Positions 1 through 6,448 of a stretch of 9,621 nucleotides of DNA are shown here, in pieces. Within the stretch, counting starts at the first letter, position 1, and each line of letters opens with the position of its first letter. Both the position numbers and the translations under genes were made by a program. Location of the stretch: NCBI GenBank assembly GCA_900544965.1, contig UQXE01000051.1:1-9621 (forward strand). The letters are read 5' to 3'. The stretch is from an uncultured Eubacteriales bacterium. Its GTDB lineage: Bacteria; Bacillota; Clostridia; Christensenellales; CAG-138. The notes under the pieces were generated by a model. It was not told the origin of the DNA. It ran no database searches and saw only the letters and a list, made by a program, of their open reading frames with translations.

Positions 1-263
1 TGTGCCTGTTTCATACCCTCTATGAGCCTTTCAAAGCGTTCCTGTGCCTGTCTGTCAATGTCGGCAAGGTAAGCGTTAAGTCTGCCGCTTGTAAGAAGAT
101 TGGTGTATGTAACTTTGCAGTGATGCTTCAGATAATCCAAATGCCGCTGTCCCCAGATGCCTATCGGCTGTTCTTCTTCGGCGGGTACAGTTAAGCACGG
201 TATTAAATAATCGCCTTGCCTTTCGTATTTGCCGCCCATTTCCTCAAAAATTGTCTTTGCCAT
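1..263 (-). CDS. tnpV: TnpV-family transposon protein, 3' end outside window
   Basis: The first 87 codons of a minus-strand gene are visible, beginning MAKTIFEEMGGKYERQGDYL and continuing with IGIWGQRHLDYLKHH and a LLTSGRLNAYLADID segment. I recognise this pattern as TnpV, a small protein of Clostridia transposons related to Tn4451 whose exact role is not established. The start at 263 is supported by a GGAGG ribosome binding site at 272-276 (minus strand). The reading frame is open to the window edge, so the C-terminus is not seen. It points away from the truncated ABC-transporter gene next to it, and the two meet within about 35-60 bp. This suggests that a mobile element ends here and replaced the front of the ABC gene. 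Family assignment is from memory of the sequence pattern, not a search. Confidence 0.8.
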   Translation of the reverse strand, partial: MAKTIFEEMGGKYERQGDYLIPCLTVPAEEEQPIGIWGQRHLDYLKHHCKVTYTNLLTSGRLNAYLADIDRQAQERFERLIEGMKQA

Positions 264-296
264 TGTCTGTTACCTCCACATTCTTTTTTATTTTGA

Positions 297-740
297 ATGT
301 CCGCAAAATCCGTCCTACATCCAAAGACCAAGGGGGACGTGTGGCGCACCATAACGGAGCTGCAGCGTGAGACTGGAATGACCGTATTCCTTACTACTCA
401 CTATATGGAAGAAGCCGCCGCCGCCGATTATATTACTATAATCGATAACGGTGAAATAGCCGTCCACGGCACCCCGTATGAGCTTGAGGAACGCTACAGC
501 ACGGATACAATGCGCCTTAAGCCAAAGGACAGGGAAGGTTTAATCTCATACTTTCAATCCCACGGTATCGAGTGCAAGGAAAAAAATGGAATAATCTCCC
601 TGGATATAGACGATTCATTGACGGCCATTCCGATGCTGGATTCCATTGCCGCCATGATAGAAGGTTTTGAAGTCGTCCATGGGACTATGGAGGACGTTTT
701 CATTCGAGTAACCGGCAAGGAGGCTGAAGACCATGCTTAA
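297..740 (+). pseudogene. 5'-truncated ABC-transporter ATP-binding protein
   Basis: The frame encodes the C-terminal part of an ABC ATPase of the drug/antibiotic export (DrrA-like) type: PKTKGDVWRTITELQRETGM, then the H-loop TTHYMEEA at about residues 33-40, then NGEIAVHGTP and a C-terminal accessory domain ending in FIRVTGKEAEDHA. Homology appears to begin at the proline after the D-loop, where families read GLDPKT; here the sequence reads VLHPKT. Walker A, Q-loop, signature motif and Walker B are all absent, so this product cannot hydrolyse ATP. No ribosome binding site precedes the ATG at 297. The end overlaps the permease start by 8 bases, the usual coupled arrangement of an ATPase-permease pair. 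The loss coincides with the divergent tnpV gene on the left. An assembly chimera is the alternative explanation. Confidence 0.85.
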
Positions 741-1602
741 TCTTATGCAAAGAAATCTTAAGATGTTTTTCCGGCAGAAATCAGCCGTGTTCTTCTCCCT
801 GCTCGGGGTTATCATTATAATAGCGCTTTACCTGCTGTTTTTAGGAGACGTATGGCGCTCAAACTTTGGCGATATACCAGGAGCCCGCTTCCTCATGGAC
901 AGCTGGATAATGGCTGGAACGCTTGCGGTTACGGCTATTACAACAACGATGGGTGCGTTTGGGTCAATGGTAAACGATATTGAAACCGGAGTGATAAGGG
1001 ACTTTAAATCAGCGCCGCTTAAACGCTATCAGATAGCCGGCGGGTACCTGGCTTCGGCTTACGTGATAGGGCTTATAATGAGCTTGGCTACTTTAATACT
1101 AGCGGAAGCCTATATACTGATAGGCGGCGGCGAACTCCTTCCCTTTGACGCCATGATTAAGGTTCTGGGCGTGCTTCTTATTTCCGTTATGGCGTCAAGC
1201 TCCATGACGTTTTTTCTGGTAAGCTTTTTTACCAACAACAACGCCTTTGGCACTGCCTGCACCGTTATAGGTACGATGATAGGTTTTCTTACAGGGGTTT
1301 ATCTTCCTATAGGGACGCTTCCGTCGGCTATGCAATGGGTGATAAAGCTGTTTCCGGTTTCCCATTCGGCAGCGCTCCTTAGGCAGGTATTCCTTGAGGC
1401 GCCCATTCAGCAGAGCTTTCCCGGAGCGCCCGCGGCCGCGGTTTCGGAATTTAACGAGCTTATGGGAGTTACGTTAAGCTATGGAGACTATACTATGACT
1501 CCCGCCGTACACCTAATCATTCTGGTTGCGGTATCAGCGCTGTTCTTTGCGCTTACAGTGCTGAACCTTTCCCGCAAAAATACTGACGGCAATATACGGT
1601 AA
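733..1602 (+). CDS. ABC-2 type transporter permease
   Basis: A 289-residue membrane protein with six predicted hydrophobic segments at about residues 19-38, 57-80, 103-131, 140-166, 171-194 and 259-279, the layout of ABC-2 exporters. The segment after the second helix, NDIETGVIRDFKSAPLKRYQ (81-100), is the cytoplasmic coupling region typical of this family, and LFPVSHSAALLRQVF (206-220) precedes the long external loop. It would form the membrane channel of an efflux pump, probably for drugs or lipids; the substrate cannot be read from sequence. An AAGGAGG site at 717-723 sits inside the end of the ATPase gene and supports the ATG at 733. Because the ATPase partner is truncated, the pump is probably inactive here even though this gene looks whole, unless another ATPase serves it. 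Confidence 0.9.
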   Translation: MLNLMQRNLKMFFRQKSAVFFSLLGVIIIIALYLLFLGDVWRSNFGDIPGARFLMDSWIMAGTLAVTAITTTMGAFGSMVNDIETGVIRDFKSAPLKRYQIAGGYLASAYVIGLIMSLATLILAEAYILIGGGELLPFDAMIKVLGVLLISVMASSSMTFFLVSFFTNNNAFGTACTVIGTMIGFLTGVYLPIGTLPSAMQWVIKLFPVSHSAALLRQVFLEAPIQQSFPGAPAAAVSEFNELMGVTLSYGDYTMTPAVHLIILVAVSALFFALTVLNLSRKNTDGNIR

Positions 1603-1811
1603 CGCGGGCGGCCTGGCCCTTGAGGATATGCGCTCGGCCAAATATGAAAAGAGCTTTTGCGCTGAGCGCCTTTATCATATCCGCTGACCAGCTGCTAAGG
1701 ACATATCTTCAGCTTTTCCGCCCTGGATTGTCAAGTGCATCACCTTGTTAAAGACAGACCTCCTCAGGGGTTTTCCAACCGAGAGATTAGCGAACGCGTA
1801 CGGAACAACTT

Positions 1812-1834
1812 AAAAACGGAGCTATCCGTTTTTT
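1812..1834. terminator. Possible bidirectional terminator hairpin
   Basis: A perfect 9 bp stem (AAAAACGGA with TCCGTTTTT) encloses a GCTA loop, with A and T runs on the two sides, so it could end transcription in either direction. It lies about 210 bases after the permease stop. The G+C core of the stem is short, so it may be weak. A CCGCC/GGCGG hairpin follows directly at 1838-1850. Confidence 0.5.
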
Positions 1835-1974
1835 GAACCGCCTATGGCGGTAATGGGTTCTAAGGGATCCAAAAATGCAAAGGAGAATAATAGGCTTGGG
1901 AACATTGCCTCAAATTTATAATCCATCATAAATCAGAGAGGATAACCTGGACACATCCTCCAAAAGTATAATTC

Positions 1975-2010
1975 ATCAAAAGCCGGCTGCGTGTACGCCG
2001 GCCTTTTGAT
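1975..2010. terminator. GC-rich hairpin, terminator-like
   Basis: ATCAAAAGCCGGC pairs with GCCGGCCTTTTGAT with a single bulged base and a short loop. The A-rich 5' flank and CTTTT 3' flank resemble a bidirectional terminator, but the T run is only four long. It sits directly against the dispersed repeat at 2003-2098 and overlaps its first bases. Confidence 0.5.
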
Positions 2011-2098
2011 ACCTTGATAGCAAAACACGGCCTGATAGCTGCTTGCAGCTGAAGGTCGTGTTTTGGGGGTTAACCTCGCTAAGTGCTGTACAAGCGCT
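2003..2098. repeat. Dispersed palindromic repeat, left copy
   Basis: About 96 bp that reappear in inverted orientation at 9527-9621 with roughly nine differences. The core at 2021-2063 folds into a long hairpin: a 12-pair outer stem (AAAACACGGCCT with AGGTCGTGTTTT, one G-T pair), a small internal loop, and a 6 bp inner stem AGCTGC/GCAGCT. The hairpin is followed by GGTTAACC and by the CGCTAAGTGC motif that also forms part of the 59 bp tandem repeats at the right end of the window. No protein coding is apparent. Confidence 0.85.
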
Positions 2099-2126
2099 AT
2101 GCGGCGCCGAAGGTGAATAAGGGGGC

Positions 2127-2414
2127 GTGCACGGCCAAAATTACACCCTGCGAGCGCGTGAGCGATTAGTGAACGCGTGCGGAAGGAAGCCCGCGCATTG
2201 CTTTGACAGGGTGGACAAAGGACCTGTACTTAACCACATAATGTCCACGCCCAATACGGATCAAACGTTGGAAAACGTGCTTGACGCCCTGGCGTATGAG
2301 GGAGAAAGGGAGCCGCGGGCGTTTTACAGCATCGGTTTTAAATGCGCAATGAGATTCCCGAACAGGCCGGTCGATGAAATGTTCCATGAAATTGAGGGCA
2401 TTTCGGTCTTTTGA
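2127..2414 (+). CDS. Doubtful 95-codon ORF, possibly a decayed gene
   Basis: The frame starts at GTG and runs 95 codons. Its beginning, RERLVNACGRKP then FDRV, faintly resembles the N-terminus of uroporphyrinogen-decarboxylase-like proteins (RERL, A, KP, DRVP), but the rest (ENVLDALAYEGEREPRAFY and onward) is not recognisable and the family is normally over 300 residues. The only purine-rich site, GGGGG at 2121-2125, is too close to the GTG to be a good ribosome binding site. There is no visible promoter. The stretch is therefore either a fragment of a decayed gene or chance. A 25 bp segment covering the RERLVNA codons matches 1781-1805 at 22 positions. Confidence 0.25.
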   Translation: MHGQNYTLRARERLVNACGRKPAHCFDRVDKGPVLNHIMSTPNTDQTLENVLDALAYEGEREPRAFYSIGFKCAMRFPNRPVDEMFHEIEGISVF

Positions 2415-2490
2415 ACTAAAACTTCGGGATACGGGGAGCCCGATTCAACAGCCACCCGTTCATATGCCCTGTAATTTTAAAGCACTTGAA

Positions 2491-2796
2491 TTATACGTAA
2501 ATCCTCAGCATAGAGTTCATCTCATAATGCGTAGGCTTATAGTTGCGCTTGACATACCGCGCCTTTTCTTCGCTGTCCCTGAGCGGCCCGTCGTTCAGCC
2601 AGTCTACGAACGCATCGCCCTCAAAATCAAGTATCCTGCTTCCCTCCTCGTCAATAATCCAGTAACCATGGTCGTTCTCCGGATTGTATATCCATTTAAC
2701 AAATTCATCGTTATAATATGAATAATTATCCACTATTAAATCGGGACACTCTATAATATCCGTGGTATTGTCCGAGAACAGCAAAAACCGTTTCAT
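2491..2796 (-). CDS. Small paralog array, member 1 (unknown function)
   Basis: Encodes a 101-residue soluble, acidic protein with no signal peptide or membrane segment. Shared family features are IIECPDLI (residues 14-21), an aromatic stretch to EFVKW (31-35), DAFVDWLN (61-68) and KARYVKRNY (78-86). It is the most divergent of three tandem paralogs and the last in transcription order. I chose the ATG at 2796 because GAAGGG (2804-2809) lies at good spacing from it; an in-frame ATG at 2802 would be too close. I do not recognise the family. Small acidic tandem paralogs of this kind are often immunity proteins for contact-dependent or secreted toxins, but no toxin gene is in the window, so that is only a guess. 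Confidence 0.75.
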   Translation of the reverse strand: MKRFLLFSDNTTDIIECPDLIVDNYSYYNDEFVKWIYNPENDHGYWIIDEEGSRILDFEGDAFVDWLNDGPLRDSEEKARYVKRNYKPTHYEMNSMLRIYV

Positions 2797-2807
2797 TAAC
2801 ATCCCTT

Positions 2808-2972
2808 CAAAGTTTTTTAATTATAAACGCACGCTAAAAGTTTATCTTTGGCATGTTCTTCAACTCGGACGGCAATGGATAATAATCGCGCTTGACAATC
2901 CGCGCCCTATCCCTGCCGCCTTTTAGCGGAACCGAGTTAAGCCAGTCAACAAATGTGTCCGCGTTAAAGGAA
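2808..2972. repeat. 165 bp direct repeat, copy 1 (array duplication)
   Basis: This segment covers the end of array member 2 and the spacer after it, and it recurs at 3233-3397 with an offset of 425 bases and only three differences. The near identity, compared with about 85 percent in the 5' parts of the genes, points to a recent duplication or gene conversion. Confidence 0.9.
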
Positions 2973-3139
2973 AGGCCGAACTCTCCTTCATTATCAATAA
3001 CCCAACAGCCATGATTATTGTCCCGATTAGACATCCATGCATCGAATTCCCTCTGATAATGCGCCAGATTCTCCGCGATAAATTCAGGGCACTCTACAAT
3101 ATCGGCGTCATAGCCCCAATAAAGCATAATCCTAGTCAT
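2834..3139 (-). CDS. Small paralog array, member 2 (unknown function)
   Basis: Encodes 101 residues starting MTRIMLYWGYDADIVECPEF, with EFDAW (31-35), DTFVDWLNSVPLKG (61-74) and the ending LKNMPKINF. The ATG at 3139 follows AAAGGGG at proper spacing; an upstream in-frame extension exists but covers the remnant of another copy, so it is rejected. The last ~50 codons and the sequence after the stop are almost identical to member 3 (three differences in 165 bp), while residues 36-58 are quite different: here MSNRDNNHGCWVIDNEG, more like member 1. This mosaic suggests recombination within the array. Cytoplasmic location is inferred from the lack of a signal or membrane segment. Function unknown. 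Confidence 0.8.
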   Translation of the reverse strand: MTRIMLYWGYDADIVECPEFIAENLAHYQREFDAWMSNRDNNHGCWVIDNEGEFGLSFNADTFVDWLNSVPLKGGRDRARIVKRDYYPLPSELKNMPKINF

Positions 3140-3164
3140 GGGTATTATCCCCTTTCCGTTTCGT

Positions 3165-3232
3165 TTATTAATCCGGAACATTCTATAATATCCGTGATGT
3201 TTTGAATAGTAAAGCCCTTGATTGACACCCTC
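3165..3232 (-). pseudogene. 5' remnant of a fourth array gene
   Basis: Read on the minus strand, this spacer contains a frame reading NITDIIECSGLIN, against NTTDIIECPDLIVDN at the start of member 1, and the preceding bases match member 1's ribosome binding site and first codons. The position of the start codon reads ATC instead of ATG, and similarity ends after about 20 codons, just before the ribosome binding site of member 2. It is the broken front of a member-1-type gene left behind when member 2 was placed here. Confidence 0.65.
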
Positions 3233-3397
3233 CAAAGTTTTTTAATTATAAACGCACGCTAAAAGTTTATCTTTGGCATGTTCTTTACCTCGGACGGCAA
3301 TGGATAATAATCGCGTTTGACAATCCGCGCCCTATCCCTGCCGCCTTTTAGCGGAACCGAGTTAAGCCAGTCAACAAATGTGTCCGCGTTAAAGGAA
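3233..3397. repeat. 165 bp direct repeat, copy 2 (array duplication)
   Basis: Second copy of the segment at 2808-2972. It covers the end of array member 3 and its downstream spacer. The spacer in both copies carries an identical AT-rich stretch with TATAAT on the minus strand, which might act as an internal promoter, although I see no matching -35 box. Confidence 0.9.
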
Positions 3398-3567
3398 ATC
3401 CCCAGTTCAGCTTCTTCATCGGAAATTTTATAGCCGCCGGCTTTTCTGCGGCATTCTACCCTCCATGCATCAAATTCCCTCTGATAATGCGCCAGGTTTT
3501 GTGCAATAGACTCGGGACACTCTACTATATCAGCGTCGTAGCCCCAATAAAGCATAATTCTTGTCAT
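3259..3567 (-). CDS. Small paralog array, member 3 (unknown function)
   Basis: Encodes 102 residues beginning MTRIMLYWGYDADIVECPES, first in transcription order. AAAGGGGAG sits at normal spacing before the ATG at 3567. The ends match member 2 closely (YWGYDADIVECPE, AHYQREFDAW, ADTFVDWLNSVPLKGGRDRA, KNMPKINF), but the centre, residues 36-52, reads RVECRRKAGGYKISDEE and is basic and cysteine-containing, unlike the centre of the other two. That is the pattern expected if the ends form a common scaffold and the centre decides specificity. No signal peptide or membrane segment. Function unknown; an immunity-type role is an inference from gene arrangement alone. Confidence 0.8.
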   Translation of the reverse strand: MTRIMLYWGYDADIVECPESIAQNLAHYQREFDAWRVECRRKAGGYKISDEEAELGISFNADTFVDWLNSVPLKGGRDRARIVKRDYYPLPSEVKNMPKINF

Positions 3568-3620
3568 GGATATTCTCCCCTTTCCGATCAGGCACCTTAG
3601 AAATTAGCGTGTATATTCAA

Positions 3621-3649
3621 ATTATAATATATTTAGAAGGCTGAAGTAG
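3621..3649 (-). promoter_or_regulatory. Possible promoter of the paralog array
   Basis: On the minus strand a perfect -10 box TATAAT (3621-3626) lies about 54 bases before member 3. The -35 at 17 bp spacing is poor (CTACTT); a consensus TTGACA occurs further up at 3656-3661 but is too far from this -10. The stretch is AT-rich. Confidence 0.4.
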
Positions 3650-4031
3650 TTAGACTGTCAAAACCCTGGGGTTGCCAAGGGCCGCAGCCCTTGACTTTAA
3701 ATCCTGCTCTGACACATGCGCATAGGAACCGAATGAAAACCGCTTGGTTTTCATTCTCTGCGGGTTTTACTGCACGGGCGCCAGAAGGGTGGGAAGTAAT
3801 ACCCGTAACCTCAATAAAGTTGCGTAGCCGATTTTTTTGACACGCTGAAGTGCGTCAATATGCGCTATAATGGTTACCAAGTTATGACACCGTCTTCATA
3901 TTCGTGTTTTCTTGTCTAACAGGTTATCTATAAATTCTAGCACATCATAGTTGTGCTGTTATAGAGATAATAATACTCCGGCTAAAGCAACGGTTTCTAT
4001 TAGAAAGTATATAAATCAACACGGCGAATAT
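3650..4031. other. Hairpin-rich spacer, no gene
   Basis: About 380 bp without a credible gene between the array and asnS. It contains three inverted repeats: CAAGGGC/GCCCTTG with a 4-base loop (3675-3692); a perfect 11 bp stem GAATGAAAACC/GGTTTTCATTC with loop GCTT (3731-3756); and a longer imperfect one at 3924-3970, with AGCACA/TGTGCT inside TTATCT-ATAA/TTATAGAGATAA. None has a clear T tail. The plus-strand frame that opens at 3951 is a mirror of asnS, not a gene. Confidence 0.6.
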
Positions 4032-4053
4032 AAAAAGGAACCGCTGCAGTTCC
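4032..4053 (-). terminator. asnS rho-independent terminator
   Basis: On the minus strand, 23 bases after the asnS stop, GGAACTG pairs with CGGTTCC (one G-T pair) around a three-base loop and is followed by TTTTT. Stem, tight loop and U tail make a standard intrinsic terminator. Confidence 0.85.
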
Positions 4054-4076
4054 AGACGGCCCCCTTTAAATTAATA

Positions 4077-5459
4077 TTACATAACCAGGCTTCCGGCCGT
4101 GCGCGGGAAGGGAAGGACATCCCTGATGTTCGTAATCCCGGTTACATACATGACCATGCGTTCAAAGCCAAGGCCATAGCCCGCGTGTTGAACCCCGCCG
4201 TATTTCCTAAGCTCAAGATACCAGCCATACGCCTCCTTATCAAGCTCAAGTTCATCCATCCTACGGTTCAGCACATCCAGCCGCTCTTCGCGCTGGCTTC
4301 CGCCTATCAGTTCCCCAATGCCGGGAACCAAAAGGTCTACGGCGGCCACCGTCTTTCCGTCGTCGTTAAGGCGCATATAAAACGCCTTTATCTCCTTTGG
4401 ATAATTGGTAACAAACACCGGCCTCTTATATACCTGCTCGGTAAGGTAGCGCTCATGCTCGGTCTGCAGATCGCAGCCATAGTAGACCGGATATGCAAAT
4501 TCCGCCTTGGATTCCTCAAGCAGCCTTACAGCGTCCGTATACGTTATTCTGGCGAACGAGGATTCCACGACATTGTTCAGCCTGCTTACAAGCCCTTTAT
4601 CAACAAAGCTGTTGAAAAACTCAATCTCATCCGGACAGCGCTCCATCACCATATTTATTATATATTTGATCATGTCTTCGGCTACGTCCATATCGCCGTT
4701 CAAGTCGCAAAATGCCATCTCCGGTTCAATCATCCAGAATTCGGCCGCGTGGCGGGCGGTGTTGGAATTTTCGGCCCTAAACGTTGGTCCAAACGTATAT
4801 ATATCCCGAAACGCAAGCGCGAACGCCTCGCCGTATAGCTGGCCGCTCACCGTGAGGTTGGACTGGGTTCCAAAAAAATCCTTTGAATAATCGGGCTGGC
4901 CATCCTCGGTCAGAGGCGGCGTAACCGGATCCATTGTCGTTACTCTGAACATCTCCCCCGCGCCCTCGCAATCGCTTGCCGTAAGTATAGGGGTGTGTAC
5001 GTAAACGAATCCCCTCTCATCAAAAAACCTGTGAATCGCCTGCGCCACAACGCTTCGAACGCGGAACGCCGCCTGAAAGGTATTGGTTCTCGGTCTAAGA
5101 TGCTGTATTGTCCTCAGGAACTCAAGCGAATGCCGTTTTTTTTGGAGAGGGTACGAGTTATCGCACTCGCCTACTACCTCTATCATGGATGCGTGTATTT
5201 CAAAGGGCTGCTTTGCGTCCGGCGTAAGAACAAGCTCCCCCTTCACCGATATAGCGCAGCCGGTATTAATATTTTTTAAAAGCTCCTGTGGGAACTTATC
5301 GCATTCATAAACAACCTGAACCGGACGGAACGAAGTACCGTCCGTAATTTCAATAAATCCAACGGATTTACTCTGGCGCTCTGTCTTTACCCAGCCCTCA
5401 ATGGCAATGCTGCCCGCATATGCCTCGGGACGGGAGTGTATTTCGCTCAATTTTGCCAT
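4077..5459 (-). CDS. asnS: Asparaginyl-tRNA synthetase
   Basis: A 460-residue class IIb aminoacyl-tRNA synthetase that charges tRNA-Asn with asparagine in the cytoplasm. An N-terminal OB-fold anticodon-binding domain (about 17-97, GWVKTERQSKSVGFIEITDG) leads into the catalytic core. Motif 2 is FRAENSNTARHAAEF (227-241) followed by EPEMAF, and motif 3 is GYGLGFERMVMYVTGITNIRD (427-447) ending in PFPRT. The length is near that of full-length AsnRS proteins, and no frameshift is seen. Asparaginyl rather than aspartyl identity is judged from overall similarity and lack of the bacterial AspRS insertion. I chose the ATG at 5459, eight bases after a GGAGG site at 5468-5472; the frame also has a TTG two codons upstream. 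The gene stands alone with its own promoter and terminator. The last residues (AGSLVM) differ slightly from the endings I remember. Confidence 0.95.
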   Translation of the reverse strand: MAKLSEIHSRPEAYAGSIAIEGWVKTERQSKSVGFIEITDGTSFRPVQVVYECDKFPQELLKNINTGCAISVKGELVLTPDAKQPFEIHASMIEVVGECDNSYPLQKKRHSLEFLRTIQHLRPRTNTFQAAFRVRSVVAQAIHRFFDERGFVYVHTPILTASDCEGAGEMFRVTTMDPVTPPLTEDGQPDYSKDFFGTQSNLTVSGQLYGEAFALAFRDIYTFGPTFRAENSNTARHAAEFWMIEPEMAFCDLNGDMDVAEDMIKYIINMVMERCPDEIEFFNSFVDKGLVSRLNNVVESSFARITYTDAVRLLEESKAEFAYPVYYGCDLQTEHERYLTEQVYKRPVFVTNYPKEIKAFYMRLNDDGKTVAAVDLLVPGIGELIGGSQREERLDVLNRRMDELELDKEAYGWYLELRKYGGVQHAGYGLGFERMVMYVTGITNIRDVLPFPRTAGSLVM

Positions 5460-5492
5460 TATCAATACCTCCGCAAACTAAGGATTCCCGAC

Positions 5493-5521
5493 ATTATATC
5501 ACGCTATCCCATGGCAGGCAA
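5493..5521 (-). promoter_or_regulatory. asnS promoter
   Basis: On the minus strand, TTGCCT (5516-5521) and a perfect TATAAT (5493-5498) are separated by exactly 17 bases, a good sigma-A promoter. Transcription would begin near 5486, about 27 bases before the asnS start, leaving no room for a T-box leader; asnS in this organism therefore appears not to be T-box regulated from this promoter. Confidence 0.8.
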
Positions 5522-5561
5522 GTTCTAAGAGTCCCAACGTGGCTTGATAACTGTAGGATTG

Positions 5562-6448
5562 TCAAACATTTTGGACAGTATAGGCACGGAGAAAAGCATA
5601 GGATGAGTTATACTGTAAAGGACGCACGGGACGGTTATTGGAGGCGGTTAAATACGCAAGCGGGCTTGTGCGTCTAAGCCGGCAAGCGGGTAGAACGTGA
5701 AAGAATTGCACAAGCAGCGCTGATCATCGCGGCGGCGGCTTTTCATCTTGCCGTTGCTGCGGGGCGCATATGGTCGGATGAGGCGGTGGCGGATCCCCAG
5801 TTGGGCGGCGATTAAAATGGAGTAACCAGCTCTCAAGTGGAGTGGCCGAACTGATTGGTGAATTCAAAACCATTATCCGTATGCACAGTTCCCCGTGAAA
5901 CCCTGTTTTTTAAAAAGGCATATGCCTTTTTAAAAAACAGGCCGAGGAACAGGAGCTGTACTCTTCATAAGCGTCCAGATACCGAAGCCTTGTGAATTCG
6001 TCAATAGCGGTGTATTGATGCAGCGTCTGCCCGTTTGGATAGCAAGCCTGGGAACCACTTTAACATCTATCCGGACACGCTCTCCTGGACAGGCCGCCTG
6101 TTTGTAAGGCGTTGGCTTATAAGGCTGCCTTGAAGGCCTTTAATCCAGAGCCCCCGTTCGCTTGAGCATCCGATACAGCCTTTCGGGTAGGCAGGTATAG
6201 CTTCTGTCTCGCAGGTTGCACTGCAAACCGGTCGGGCAAGCCACGGATTCCTTCGCCGCGTATACCTATGCGTTTCAACTCAGCCCCGGTATACCCATTT
6301 GGGTTGAAATGTGGGCGCTTGGACCGGCAGGCCAGGCACGTACCTTTACAGTCGAAAAAATGGTTGAACGCATGCGGTTATACCTCCTAGGCGCTTTGGT
6401 TATGCTATATTTCAGAGCATAGGAAACAGGGAATTGCCGATACTCCAT
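5562..6448 (-). pseudogene. Frameshifted IS481-type DDE transposase
   Basis: Pieces of one transposase can be read in order on the minus strand by changing frame: a start MEYRQFPVSYALKYSITKAP at 6448, KRPHFNPNGYTGAELKRI, then LYRMLKRTGALD-stop and CPGERVRIDVKVVPR, HQYTAIDEFTRLRYLDAYEE, HTDNGFEFTNQF, LGIRHRLIRPYAPRSNGK, and the ending SNNRPVRPLQYNSSYAFLRA up to TVQNV at 5562. IDVK and TDNGFEFT carry the first two catalytic aspartates of the DDE core (the rve integrase fold); the final glutamate, expected in the NGKVERSH region, is replaced because the sequence reads NGKMKSRRR. In-frame stops occur in at least two places. The protein would have cut and joined DNA at the element ends; it is inactive now. 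Confidence 0.9.
5902..5941. repeat. Perfect 40 bp palindrome
   Basis: Bases 5902-5921 are the exact reverse complement of 5922-5941, centred on GCATATGC with long A and T runs outside. It lies inside the transposase pseudogene, where a slightly shifted reading gives FLKK and FFKKQGF, as expected of the protein family at this place. It may therefore be a by-product of coding sequence, perhaps made perfect by mutation. With no spacer it would extrude as a cruciform rather than act as a normal terminator. Confidence 0.9.

Larger units (their letters stand above)
1603..2126. other. Gene-poor spacer with hairpins and decayed fragments
   Basis: No gene is convincing in this 524 bp stretch. A short open frame right after the permease (reads NAGGLALEDMRSAKYEKSF and stops at about 1687) could be a coding remnant, but I do not recognise it. 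The stretch also holds two hairpins, one copy of a dispersed palindromic repeat, and a 25 bp motif (1781-1805) repeated at 2160-2184; these are listed separately. A tiny frame at 1875-1931 (18 codons including stop) has no ribosome binding site. Confidence 0.5.

Noticed and set aside
3140..3235. N-terminal extension of array member 2 by 32 residues
   Set aside because: The extension covers the remnant of another copy in a different frame, and a good ribosome binding site supports the ATG at 3139, matching the length of the other members.
3951..4838. 295-codon plus-strand ORF
   Set aside because: It lies opposite asnS, whose motifs and full length are convincing; the plus-strand protein has no recognisable domain and no ribosome binding site.
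6216..6422. 68-codon plus-strand ORF
   Set aside because: It is the opposite strand of the decayed IS481 transposase, which explains this stretch.
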